64,000 bases of DNA, taken from the NCBI RefSeq assembly GCF_019703515.2, contig NC_059368.1, positions 37,463,831-37,527,830 of the forward strand. Reading direction: 5' to 3'. The position numbers were made by a program, and so were the translations under genes. The stretch's first letter is position 1, and the number at the start of each line of letters is the position of its first letter. This document shows positions 25,382 through 38,524 of the stretch, piece by piece. Under the pieces are notes generated by a model. The model was not told the origin of the DNA and searched no databases. It was given only the letters and a program-made list of their open reading frames with translations. The stretch is from Myxocyprinus asiaticus. Lineage: Eukaryota; Chordata; Actinopteri; Cypriniformes; Catostomidae.

Positions 25382-28300
25382 TAAAACAGCAGGTTCATTC
25401 TGGCCACTTATTTGAAGTTATTTCAGGTATTGACCTCTAGTGTAATATTATCAAACTGTATCATATTTCAGGTGTTGTAGCATTTCACCAATGATGGTCA
25501 TTAACCTTTAATTCAGTCTGACAGACTTATTTGGCAATGCGTTATACACTGATGCATGATAAATGGCTATAAACATTTCTCCCTGCTGGAAAATCCAGCT
25601 TAAGCTGGTAGCTGTGTTTTCGGACATGGTTGCTGATTTCTAGGTGGTCCAAGCTGGTCATGAGCTGGTCCAAGCTGGTCATTAGCTTGTCCAAGCTGGT
25701 CTTTAGCTGGTCCAAGCTGGTCCAAGCTGGACCAGCTTGGCCCAGCTTGGACCAGCTTGGACCAGCTCATGGCCAGCTCTTTACCAGCTTGGACCAGCTA
25801 CCATGTTTCAAAACACAGCTGCAGTTTAAGCTGGATTTTATGAAACCGTATTTTGCATTATTTTCATAAAAATATGGATTATCCACATGACATTGGGATT
25901 ACTCATCTGTTTTAGCCTATATCTGTAATAAACTCGCATCATATGAGCTAATCTCTGTCCAAATTTGCAAACTGCACTTGTCACAAATACATGAAGACAC
26001 ATCGACCCAATATCATGTTGAACTCGTAATACTGGACACTTTTGTTCACTTTTTGTGATTTTGTTTCGGATTTTCTGCGTCTTAGATGCAGAATGACCAA
26101 AGTCAGAGCTGTGTGGCTTTTAAATAGATTTGCAAGTGCATATGACACGTTTTGAGCATGCACTGTCGCTCACGCACTCTCTGAGCGAAGCAAGGAGATT
26201 CATAGAGCAGCGTATATTTGAAAGCAAGCGTCCAGTTTTGAGCGAGAGCCAAGGACATCCGAGAGCGAGTGGAGAGATTCATGCTCGTGCACCGGTACAT
26301 GGATGCGCTCTCGAATTATATGCATGCGCTCACGACATTAATGGTGTTATAACGCCATAGAGCTATGGTCTATTAAGATAGACTATGGTCTGTTAAGCCA
26401 ATAATTTTCATTTATCTTCACAATAGATTTTTATAGAATTTATGTATGTTTTGATTTCACTTGGTGAATTTATCATCAAACTCCGTGCCTCCCCTGACGG
26501 GCTCTGGCGCCCCCCTGGGGAGGCTCGCCTCCCAGTTTGAAAACCCTGGCCCTGTACTGTACTGTAGTTTATAATTTGGGGTGCAAATAGCATCTAACAC
26601 TATTTGCCCTTAGTGCAAAGAGGATGCTTTTTGTTGCTTTTACACTAAGCAACAAAAGTCTCTGCCTTCTATATTTATTTTATACTTATAAGTTGCACAT
26701 TCACATAGTGTAATGAGAACCTATAAAGGATGTATTTTGCACCTAACTAGCTATTGGTATCTTTTGTTTTTACCTAATAAGTTAATTGTTAGGAGAGAAA
26801 AATATTTTTTTTAAAGAGGCTAGTAGGCAAGGGTAAGAACTCAATGAACAAAGGCCTAATAATAACTGATAATTCCAAACATATCCGTAATTAGTCCCTT
26901 ACAAGTCCAATTATTAGTTATTAATTACTGTCTAATTTCTGATCCCTAAACTAAAGTGTTACCTGAAACATATTACAAAAAATAAAATACTCAAGTAAAA
27001 GCTGTCCTGAAATGATATATTTTAAGACTAAATGTAAATATACCAAGAGTGCTTCTCTAATATCAGCTGGTAGCGAGTGTAAGATGAAAAATCCTTGTCC
27101 CCCATTGAGCATAGACGAGTCTGAGGAAGAGCTAAGAGACCAGATTTGGAGAAGCGGAGATCATGTTTTGGAGTGTAAAGTGTTAAAAGCTCAGACAAAT
27201 ACTGTTTAAATGTAATTTCCACTGCAAAATAAATGATGATTTGAGATGTGGTTTAGTTTATTGTAGTTTAGTTTAACTTAGTTTTAACGAAGGAAGTTTA
27301 AATTTCTGAAAGTGGAGCCAAAAGTGCCCATAGTTGAAAAACCACCATATATGCTCAAATGCATGCATACACGCACTGAGCACATCTAATCAGCAACATC
27401 TTTTAAGAATCTACTAATGTTTCATCTGTAGGAGGGTTACTCTGGATTTGGCAGCTGTATGGGATGCCATCGGTGTGAATGTGCCCCTGCAGCTCTGCGT
27501 GCCACCTGCCACCCTCTTAAGCACAGTTGCCAGTGCCGCCCGGGGGCCGGAGGCCGGTATTGTGAACGCTGCCTGCCAGGATTCTGGGATTACAGTCCAT
27601 CTGGCTGCCAGAGTAAGTATGAACTGTCTCACTGCATATGGCCTGATTCACTTCTGCTGTAGGTTCAGCCCATTTCACAGTCCTTGCAACAAATTCCTTA
27701 ACTATTCTTCCAGATCTAGGCAGGGCAGACAGGGAACTGGAACTTTTATTTGCAAAGCATATTGGAGTCCACATAAACTCTGCCCCAGAGCAATTCTTTG
27801 GTGCGCACCAAAGTTTGGCTTTCACTAACCAAACAAACCAAACCCTTACGCCTACCAAACTCTTTAGACATTGTAGTATTATATTTGTGTCATCAGTAAG
27901 TACCACCATTTTTAGTAGTGGATCCTATCACTGTATCTAGTAGGTAGTGACTCAAGTGGAAAACATGGTAGATTCCCTTTGCTTTTACTACCAAAATGTC
28001 TGCCATGGGGAGCTGCTCGCCGAAGGCAATTTCTGAGGATACAAGAAGCTATGAGAAATACAGTATACTATAACAGGCAAATTATACGTTATAAATACCA
28101 GTTCACTTCTGCAAGTTGGACTGGATTGCTTTCATACCCATTGTGAAGTGTACTGGAGTCAACATGAACTGTAGCCATATCGTAACAATTTCAAGCGGAC
28201 ACTGGTCCTCACCAAAAGTTCTAGTGTGAAAGCACCCAGTATTTCAGCAACTGAAGTTTCACTTAGCAACAGCTAAAGGAATAGTTCACCCAAATATTAC

Positions 28301-31300
28301 AATTCTGTCATCATTTACTCACCCAAACCAAATCCAAATCCAAACCTATGGCTCTTTTATCCATGGAACACAAACATAAATAGAATGAAGGCCACTCTTT
28401 TCCAAAATGACAAAAAAGCAACATAAAAGCTGTTTTTGTCTGAAAATCTTGTCCTCTGAATTCTGCATCTATTTAGATGGACGACCCTTACACCCAACAA
28501 GTCAGGTTTGACATACATTTGACATCAAGTATGACTTATATACTGTGGTGGAAGTCTTATGGATTACATTTATGATATGTTTATGATGCTTTTTTGTCCC
28601 CATTTACTTTCATTATATGGAAAAGAGTGGTCTGTACATTCTTCAATATTTCTCCTTTTGTGTTCCACAGTAGAAAGGAAGTCATACAGATTTGGAAAAA
28701 AAACATGAGGGTAAATAAATTATGAAAGAATTTTCATTTGGGGTGAACTATTTCTTTACTATTTACAAGTACTCATCATGGCCATTTCCCTGTACACTAC
28801 TGTACTCTTCCTTCTGGCCTGTGAATCTTGTGAGAGAATGAATGAGGTCACTATCTTTCCCCCTCCTCCTGAGTAAAACAGTGCTGTTCCCACACCCCAT
28901 CATCACTCATGATAAAATGAAGGCATCTGCAAACCCACACAGCTCCATGGCCACCTGCAGATGAGCACGGGGATTAATGCTAATAATGTATTACATATGA
29001 CATCATCATTACCACTCTAACATACCAGTCTCAGTCTAATGCAGTTCTGGTCCATGGAGGTTTTTTAGTTGTTTGGTGTGTATCCAACGTTAGAGATTTT
29101 AAACATCTGTGCTGAAGTTTGTCGATCTGTTGCACTGTTATTTCCATTCAATGCTGTGGATATTTTAACTTTGCTGGGAAATATGCTGTAAAAGTTTAAC
29201 TTTTCTCTTCAGCTGCTCAGGGATGTATTATGATCATTTGTGTGTCTGCAGAGGGATGTGTAATGTTTCATTTATAGTATGTCTCTTTCTTTTAATTAGG
29301 TTGGACATACTTTGTAACATGCTGGCACAGCTGTGTAATACACTTTGTTTGTGCTCAAGGTTGTGTAGTAGCTCAGTATGCACGTGTTTTGTTGCGTAAA
29401 GGTATATATTACGCTCATTGTGTACTGTATGAATGTGTTTCTCTCACTCAGAGTGTGATTGTCCTGAGGAGAATTGTGACATGCACACAGGAGAGTGTCT
29501 GCCTGAGGCCTCACAAATCAGCGAGTGCAATATCAGTGAGTTCACTGAGACAACACAATTAAACAATTATAATAATTCAAACAATATACAGTGGGGTTCA
29601 AAAGTCTACACTGAAAATCTGGGATTCAAAATATAATTTAAATTTGGAAATAAATATCATTTAAAAATATAAATTAGAATATTTCAAATAATTTTTATAT
29701 TATTGATATTACAATATCATTTAATCATTGATATACAAAATCTAAATATGATTTTAACTTGGAAATAAACAAAGTTTTAAGAAAAATTTAAACAAAGGAA
29801 TGTTATGACAAAGTATTCTAAGCAAATTTGTGAAATCCATGTACATATTTCAATGCAACCTTTCTGTTTGCTATGCTAATAGCATAATTAATTATTATTA
29901 TTTTATTATTAATATTATTATTTATTCAAAATAGGATACAAGCGGATTCTGAATTTTGAACCCCAAGATCGAAAATTGGTATTTTGACCAATTGATCAAA
30001 ATACAGACAGACAGATCAACCGACTGACTGATTGATTAATTTGCCACACAAGTCTTCAGTACATAATTCCTAAAAAAAACTCCACCCACCATTTCCCACC
30101 TGTGCAGACTGTGATGCGTGTATCTGGAATCTGATTGGAGACATTCGTCAGTCCAACAAAACTCTGGACAGGGTCAGGAACAGCGTGCTGAACATATCTA
30201 CAGGAGCTGCTGCCAATGACCGATTAAAATACTACAACTACACAGCGCACAGACTACAGGTAACAACACTCCAGCTGCAAAGATTACAGGGAAATGCACC
30301 CACATGTCACAAATTACAGGAAGAACACAAGGTTATTTAAGCAAAATGACAAAAATTACGGGCTGTAGTTGAAATGGAGGCTTTCAAACAAAAGTTGATG
30401 TTGTGACTATGTGTTGTAACAGGCTCAGTTTGTAGGTTGGAGGAACAAGTCTGCAGTATTGAGGTCTGATACAGGACACCTGGAGGAACAAACCGCAGAG
30501 CTGCTTTCTGAAATGGATCTGCTTACAGGAGCGGTAACTATCAATCCAGCATATCCTCATTATCATTAATTCCTTATCTGCATCCCTACTTTTTTCCTGT
30601 CATGTGCTGAGCATAGGTGCATCTCATCTCGCTTCCTAGGTCCCCATGTCGTGAATCAGCATATAGTGAACAGGGATTCAGGCAAGGGTGTTGATCCACT
30701 GAGCATTGGGAAACTTATGACTCAATTACCTGGACACGATTATGAGGTCAAGCATTAAAACGCAGCTTGTATTAATCAACAACACCGATGTATAAATTAC
30801 ATTTTCGTGGTAGATTTTAAAATGTACAGTGTAACGTGAATTTTCTTGATAAAAAAATATGATCGTGCCTGGTAACATGTGCATGTAAAATGGCTAGAAA
30901 TAGCATTTTAGCTTAGCATAAAGCTGACAATTTACACAAGGTTTATTTCTATTTCTTCTGCTCCAAACTTACTTCAAACTTACTTCTCTGTCTGCTGGTA
31001 TGAATGTAACACATCATAAGAAAGTGTTTCACCGCTGTTCAAACGCTCTTTGGATCGCATCATTTGTATAAATGTTTTCCATCTGAAAGGACTAAATATT
31101 AAATGAATCTAATGACAATAAAATGCTAAGTAATCCCGTTACATATATTCCGTTACTCCCCAACCCTGCCGGTCACCAACATGAACACACAGGAAGTCTG
31201 CATGTTGTTTCCAGATGTTCCAGGGTCCTAGGATCATTATGAGACATTATGCTGACTCACTGACAAATTTCATCTCCCTTTAGACATTTTTGCATAGGCT

Positions 31301-34300
31301 CAAGCATGTTTATCTAACCTTGTGGCACATCTGGAAGCATGTTGCTTCAGCAGTGTGGGAGACCCAGGGTCAGATCCTTCGTTAAAACCAGGAAGTAATT
31401 GCGTTTGCATAATCACTGACGAGCGCAATTCGGAGGTTGATTTTTTCCCTCTAACATTACATTTTTACTCCATTGGTGGTCAGGTTTGGGGTTTGGGGGT
31501 ACGGTTTATAAAATATGCACTCTCGCAACTTGTTTTTGGTGCTCCTCTGTGGACATTTCACAAGGAAAATGGAGTTCACACATGCCCATTCGTCCAACAA
31601 CACTTGCCGCTTTGGCCACTGGGGGCAGTGTTTTGAATTACGGTAAGCACAGACCGATTTTAGCTAAAGACAAGTCAACCAACTGTTTCAGACTTCACTG
31701 TGAGATCAGTCTGAGTGACCATAGGGAGCAACGATGCAAATTTATGACATATATATATACACATACATACACTCACCGGCCACTTTATTTGGTAGACATC
31801 TACATCTACTTATTCATGCGATTATCATATCAGCCAATCGTGTGGCAGCAGTGTAATGTATAAAATCATGCAGATTTGGCTCAGGAGCTTCAGTTAATGT
31901 TCATGTCAACTATCAGAATGTGGAAAAATGTGATCTCAGTGATTTAGACCATGGCATGATTGTTGGTGCCAGACTGGCTGGTTTGAGTATTTCTGTAACT
32001 GCTGATCTCCTGGGATTTTCACATGCAACAGTCTCTAAAGTGTATGGAGAATGGTGCGAAAAACTAAAAACCAATGAGAGGCAGTTCTGTGGATGAAAAC
32101 GCCTTCTTAATGACAGAGGTCAACGGAGAATGGCTAGACTGGTTCGAGCTGACAGAAAGGCTACGGTAACTTAGATAACCCATCTGTACAATTGTATTGA
32201 GCAGAATAGCATCTCAGAATGCACAACATGTCGAACCTTGAGGCAGATGGGCTACAACAGCAGAAGACCACGTTGGGTTCACTTCTGGCAGCCAACAACA
32301 GAAAACTGAGGCGGCAGTGGGCCTACCATTTGTGTACCTCAGCAGAAATCTAGATTTGTCAGACCAGGCGATGTTTTTCCAATTGTCTACTGTCCAGTTT
32401 TGGTGAGCCTGTGCCCACTGCAGCCTCAGTTTCCTGTTCTAAGCTGACAGTAGTGGTACCCAGAGGGGTTTTCTGCTGCTGTAGCCCATCGACCTCAATG
32501 TTCGACGTGTTGTATGTTCAGAAATGCTTTTCTGCATAGCACGGTTGTAACGCATGTTTATTTGGGTTTCTGTCACCTTCCTGTCAGCTTGGACCAGGCT
32601 GGCAATTCTCCTCTGCCCTCAGTCATTAACAAGTTGTTTTCACCCACAGAAATGCCGCTCGCTGGATGTTTTTGTTTTCCGCACCATTCTCTTTAAACTC
32701 TAGAAACTGTTGTGCATGAAAATCCCAGGGGTTCAGCAGTTACAGAAATATTTAAACCAGTGCGTCTGGGACCAACAATCAGGTCATGGTCGAAATCACT
32801 GAGATCATATTTTTTCCCATTCTGATGGTTGATGTGAACATTAACTGAAGCACCTGACCCATATCTGCCTGATTTTATACATTACACTGCTACCACACAA
32901 TTGGCTGATTAGATAATCACATGAATAAGTAGATGTATCTATTAAAGTGGCGAGTGAATATAAACAGTATATATATATATATATATATAAAAGCATGAAT
33001 TTACTAGTCACAATATCTAGAAGTTTGCAAAGGGTTACTCCATTTGACCTGGACAAAATGTGTCATTTCATAAAAAATGTATGATATTTTTTTAAACCTT
33101 CACATACAGTCATGAGGGTCTAGAGGAGTCTTCTCTGTTTTATGTTTTTTTTTTTTTTTTTTTTTTACTTGACAAAAGAGAGACTGAAGAGATATAATGC
33201 TATTATGATGAATTAAGAAATAATGATACAAATATTTTTAGTCATGCCAACTCTCGGAAGGATTTAGCATTTTTTTACTTAAGTACTGCTACTGAAGAAA
33301 TAATTCACTTGAGTACAAGTAGAAGTACTGAGAAATATAATGACTCAAGTAAGAGAAAATAAGTAGTTTGCTGAAAAACTACTCAAGTAATTACATTATA
33401 TAATAATAAATATAAAATTATATTATATATAGTATATGCTTCCATTTTCAGAACGCAAAGACATTTTTGTTCTTGAAAGAAATTGATGCTTCCTTTCACC
33501 AGGGATGCATTAAATTGATCAAAAATACTGTCAAAATCAATAATTGCAAATTATTATTACAGTTTGAAATAATTGTTTTAAGTTGTATTTATTCCTTTTT
33601 TTCATGACCCGTGATGACAAACATATACTGTATCACCTATTCCTTATAAAAGCATTCTAAAGTGCTAATTTGGTCCTCAAGAAAATTCGTATTATTAGAA
33701 CAATGAAAATGGTTGCGCTACTATGCGGAAATCACAATACAGAGGTATTTGGTTCTTACAAGTTGCTTTACACTTGCAAGTCAAATTTTGGTTTTAAAAA
33801 TAGGCCAAAAGAAACATATTTCTCCTAAAATTCTAATTTCTCCTAAAGTCTGTTGTTTTAGAGAGATGAAGGCTATTCCATGCATTACTGTTTTGAAAAA
33901 AGAATCTCTAACCAGGATAGAGAGGAAGTGGATGGCCCAGATGCACAACAAAAAGACAAGTAAATCACAGTCTCTAGTTTGAGAAACAGAATCCTCAAGG
34001 TCCCAAACTAGCAGCTTCTAAATGCCAAAGACCTGCATTGCTGCAAGAGCATTCTTGGACAAACAGACATTTTTAAGAATTCAACATCTATTTAAATAGA
34101 AATAGCCATTTGTAATATTCTAAATGTCTCTAAATCATCTCTAAACTACATAACGTGAATTGTGACTGAAACACATTCCTATTTCATGTTTATTCTTACT
34201 CACACATATCCAAGTATTTTGGCTATTAACATACTGCACAAAACTAATATAATGCAATATCACAGAGGAGGAAATTTATCCTCTATGATATTGCAGCAAT

Positions 34301-37300
34301 TATCCAGATATGGAATGAGATTATTAAGCAAACTGTTATCAACTCCTACATGCCAACTGAATAAAATAAGGCAAAAATAAACATTTCACACAGTGTTTAG
34401 TGAGAGATATGATTGATTCAAACACAAAAAGTGGTTGTTCTGTATATGTATTACAGTTGTAATAATAAAGTCTTAATTAACATTATGGTTATTTAACATA
34501 TTGAGATATTATTATTAAGTAAATTGTAGAATTTGTTTATATTATGTTTTGTTATTTCTCATTCCTTCTTTATATAACATCCATCCCTTGTGCACTTTTG
34601 GCCTCTAGCGTGTGAGGCTTTTCAGACAGATAAACAGCAGCACCGAGCAGGGAAGTACAGTACAGCACCTTGAGCGAGAGTGTTACCCGCTAGGACAGTT
34701 TATTTTGAACAAGAGGGGCGAATGGTTACGGAATTTAATGCAGAGTACAATACCAAACTGATGTGGATTGATAGAAGCGGTGTGCCCATCTGTGTGCGTG
34801 ATGGTGCGAGAAACCGGACAGCAGGGGAAAAAAATGATGTTCAGTGCAAAGTCAAAAGAAGATCGCAATGTATGTAATTGTAACTATTTCAGATAGTATT
34901 AATAAAACACAGGAACTCATTGCATGGGCATTTTTTGCCTCCATATTTTGAATTTTGTGGATATTTTTGTTAATTTCGGTGGCATTTTTGCCCCCAGTCC
35001 TAGTTAATATCTGACACTATTGGCATTGAATCTTTCTAAGGTATTTAAAAGTTTGTTTTAGACATATAGTAGCAAGTAAACAAGATATCCCCACATATAT
35101 GTCAAACTACATTGTGTTAATGTTTGACACAGTTAAAACATTGCCTACCTTAAAAACAAGTGAAGCTTGATCAGTGGTTAAACGTGTTCAGACGGTTCCC
35201 TCGTACCTGAATGAATGGCTCCTTTCTAGAATAAAATTAAATATGCAGAAAATCACAGTATTACAGTTCCTGTATACTGACAGGATAGAAAGTCTTGAAG
35301 AAGCTAGAGAAGAGAGGACAGTTTATGCAAGCTTGTGCACAGTGCGATTTAGTTTATAAACAGATTTAGCGCTTATAAATTTCTTCTTCCCAAAAATTCA
35401 AAAATATTATAAATTTTTTTTACTTTGTAATTGTGGTGTAAAATAACTGTAGTGAAGTTAAATACTTCATTTTTAAAAGTATAAGTAATATTATTTATTT
35501 ATACTTAAAGTAGAAAAATTTGAAAAATGTACTCAAGTACTGTAATGAGAGTAGTTGTAATTCGTTACTTTCCACCTCTGGGTATGACATATTGATAGGA
35601 TATTGGCCCTGGCAGTCTAGATCTGCTACGCTGCTGCAGCTGCTACTGCTGCTAGACTTTCTACTGCTAGAAAATACACATAATGTATGTACTGAGTTAG
35701 CATGAGGACATGCTGCTGCTGCACAATGAGACAAAACGCAAGACATGCTGCATCACACATGTTACATGCTGCTGCACAAACAGACATAACAATCTATCCC
35801 CCATGTAGGAGATCTAGGCAGGTTGAAGCTGGGGTTGAGGTGGGTTTCAGAGAAAAAAAACTCTCACAGCACACTTCAGAGAAACCAGCTTAACTGCAAA
35901 AGAGAGACGTAAGTTGATTGGCTACCAGATAATAAGTCAGAGGACCAATCAGCATACGCCATGCAAGCCGTTTGGCTTAACATGTCACATGTGAGCAAGC
36001 TATCTTATAGCGGTTTCCTTATACCGTACGTCATCTTTCGAACATGGTGCAATGGATTGCCTAAATGGTCAGAGATTTGAGATATCTATCGGCTTGTGCC
36101 ATATTGAGTTGCATGGCTGACATTTGGCGATTATTCCAAACTACTACACCAACATTTCTTTCTTTTTTTTTTTTTCTTTTTTTTTTATACTTTTATTTAT
36201 TTTGTCCTGAATCTCTGGATGGTTATACCAATTATCAAAAAATATAAAAATGACTTTGAATTCAGAAATTGAAAATATGGTCATCATAGTACAGGTGCAT
36301 TCAAGAAATTGTTTTGCATGAATTGCATTTTTTATGTATTTTGGATAACTTAAAAAAACAAGACCCTTGTACAGTCAGATTATATTGCTTTTATTAAAGC
36401 ACATAAAATGGCAGTTTGAGTAAATGCTGTCACTTCAGCATAAGGAAGACCAAACAATAGTCTTAACTAGTACACGTTTACATAGACAAACAATGTAAAA
36501 ACAGCACAGATGAACAAGAAGAATGCGCCCGCAATGCTGTTTGTTCATATTGTTTTGTCAGGAGGAAGCGGTGAAATCAGTGGGAGAGCAGGTGGATCAA
36601 GAGACCCTTGAAAGCTCCACACTAGCGAAGACACTTAGTGCTAACCTCTCATTTCTCAATGTTCTCATAGAGGGTAATATGAGACCTCACTCCCATCCAT
36701 ACAAGCCAACACATCATAAACCACAAAAAAATTGCCTCTTTTGAAGGCTCATTATGGACTCTCTTTAAAAGAGCGGGGCTAATTGTCACTCTTTTTACTT
36801 TAATGGTTAAGATTAAGATTTATTTTTGAAAGTCAGTTTATTGCCCAAAAGATGCAGTTAATTGATCACATGTTGACCTTTTGTGAAAACATGCCACAAT
36901 AGCAATGTTGTCACACTATATGTGTTAAGTTGTCACAATGGAACCTGACATTAGTGGTGTAGGTTTCATGTGAACATTTGGGGAGATACATACCCCACCC
37001 CCACCCCCATCACACCATCTACACCAAAAAACATACTTTTGGATTTTTTGACTTCAAACATATTTACTGAGATATAGCCCTTGTGAGAACTAGCCCTGGT
37101 CTCTCCTATTTGAGCCTCAGCTCAGCTCTAAATTTGCGACCACTTGTTCCAAGTTCTGTCTTCTTGTCTTCATTGCAGACAAAGAGCTTGTCATAAATAT
37201 TTCTGTGTGTGTTTTTCAGATATGATCAGGGATTGGGAGTTGTACAGTGTCCATCAGGATTTGGATCTCGAGGTGAAGAGGCAGAAAATGGCAGAGGCTG

Positions 37301-38465
37301 AACGGATCTTGGGCTGGATGAGAAATCTGAACCTCTCACCCAAAGAACCACTTGCTACTGACGAGTCCTCCGAGGCCCATGAATGTGAGTTTGTTTCTAA
37401 CTGAGATATGCTTGTGTGGATCTGTGTGTTCTTTCACTCAACCTCTCCACACGTATGTGAGTGTAGTGCTACGGCGTGTGCGTCAGCTGGAGAAAACTCT
37501 GATGACTATGCAGGGGCGTCTGTCACCTGTGCGGGAGGTGCTGGGTCGATTCACTTCCAGACTTTCTCAGGCTCAGGATCTCCTCAACAAAGCTGAGGAC
37601 TCAATGCAGCAGACACACAGCAAATACAAGACCAACCAGCTCAAACTTCTGAGGAGAGAGGTACCTTCCACACACAATATTACAACTGTTGTGAATACAT
37701 AAACTTGTTATGTGAGAGGAGTAGAGAGACAGCAATTTCCTGCTCATTCAAGCATTCTGTTTAGAACCCGCCCCAACTCTACTCCAGGTTTTCCATTTCT
37801 AGGGCCCTATGATTTCAGCGATGCAGAAAAAGCAGACAGAAATCCCGGAATTGAGTCATAAAAATGGTATTAAGAATAAATCACGGATTTCACAGAATTT
37901 TAATGAATTTGGGATGAAATGGACGACAATAGTGTAGTTCATCATTTACTCACCCTCATGTTGTTGCACACCTGTATAACTTTCTTTCCTCTGTAGAACA
38001 CAAGAGAAGATGTCATGCAGAATGTTAGCCTAAATTTCCATTCACTTTCATTGCATCTTTTTATCCATACAACGAAAGTGAATGGTGACTTTACCAGTAC
38101 AGGTAAAGAACAAGTTATAAATACAGCATCGTTTTTGGTACTGGAAACAAATGTTGTGACTTTGTCAAGACCATCAAAACAAACAATAAAATATTTTTTG
38201 TATATAATCGTTTAAGAGAAACAACCATTTAAAACAAATTGTTCCTTTCCATTGTCTTATCAAGTCAATTTTGACCCATATGGGAAGAATCCATTTTACC
38301 TTTGGACTTTCTTGATGTTATAAGGCTTTAAAATGTCCTAAAAATATTTACAATTTTCAAAAATTTAGCCCCAAGCCAAATACCGATCTCTAGCTTCCCC
38401 ACCTGCTCCACCGGGTACTGCATCTTTCCCAATAGTTGCATATTTTCCTCTCAAATCAGGTTTGT

Positions 38466-38524
<59 letters not shown>

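Larger units (their letters stand above)
25186..26549. mobile_element. hAT-like element with 8-bp target duplication
   Basis: Inverted termini caggggttttcaaagt and agtttgaaaaccctgg. Flanks ccctatac (25178-25185) and ccctgtac (26550-26557) give an 8-bp duplication with one mismatch. It contains an AT microsatellite and a nested palindromic MITE. No transposase seen. Confidence 0.7.
24760..26963. mobile_element. fold-back element with about 280-bp inverted arms, interrupted by hAT-like insertion
   Basis: Left arm 24760-25037 (ggtaacactattttagggat, atacatcctttataggttct, cttataagta) matches the reverse complement of 26683-26963 along its length. Between the arms lie degenerate TTAGGG-like repeats (25081-25135) and the hAT-like element 25186-26549. 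No reading frame of interest. Confidence 0.75.

Noticed and set aside
25630..25810. Regular AAGCTGG/CCAGCTT array resembling a spaced repeat array
   Set aside because: The genome is vertebrate, the units invert halfway and the copy has MITE ends; not a CRISPR.
34680..34877. 65-residue frame in the hAT-like region
   Set aside because: No recognisable domain and a minus-strand shadow of similar length; too weak to call a transposase fragment.
37462..37466. Alternative acceptor AG five bases upstream for exon 12
   Set aside because: It would place TAG in frame immediately after the junction.
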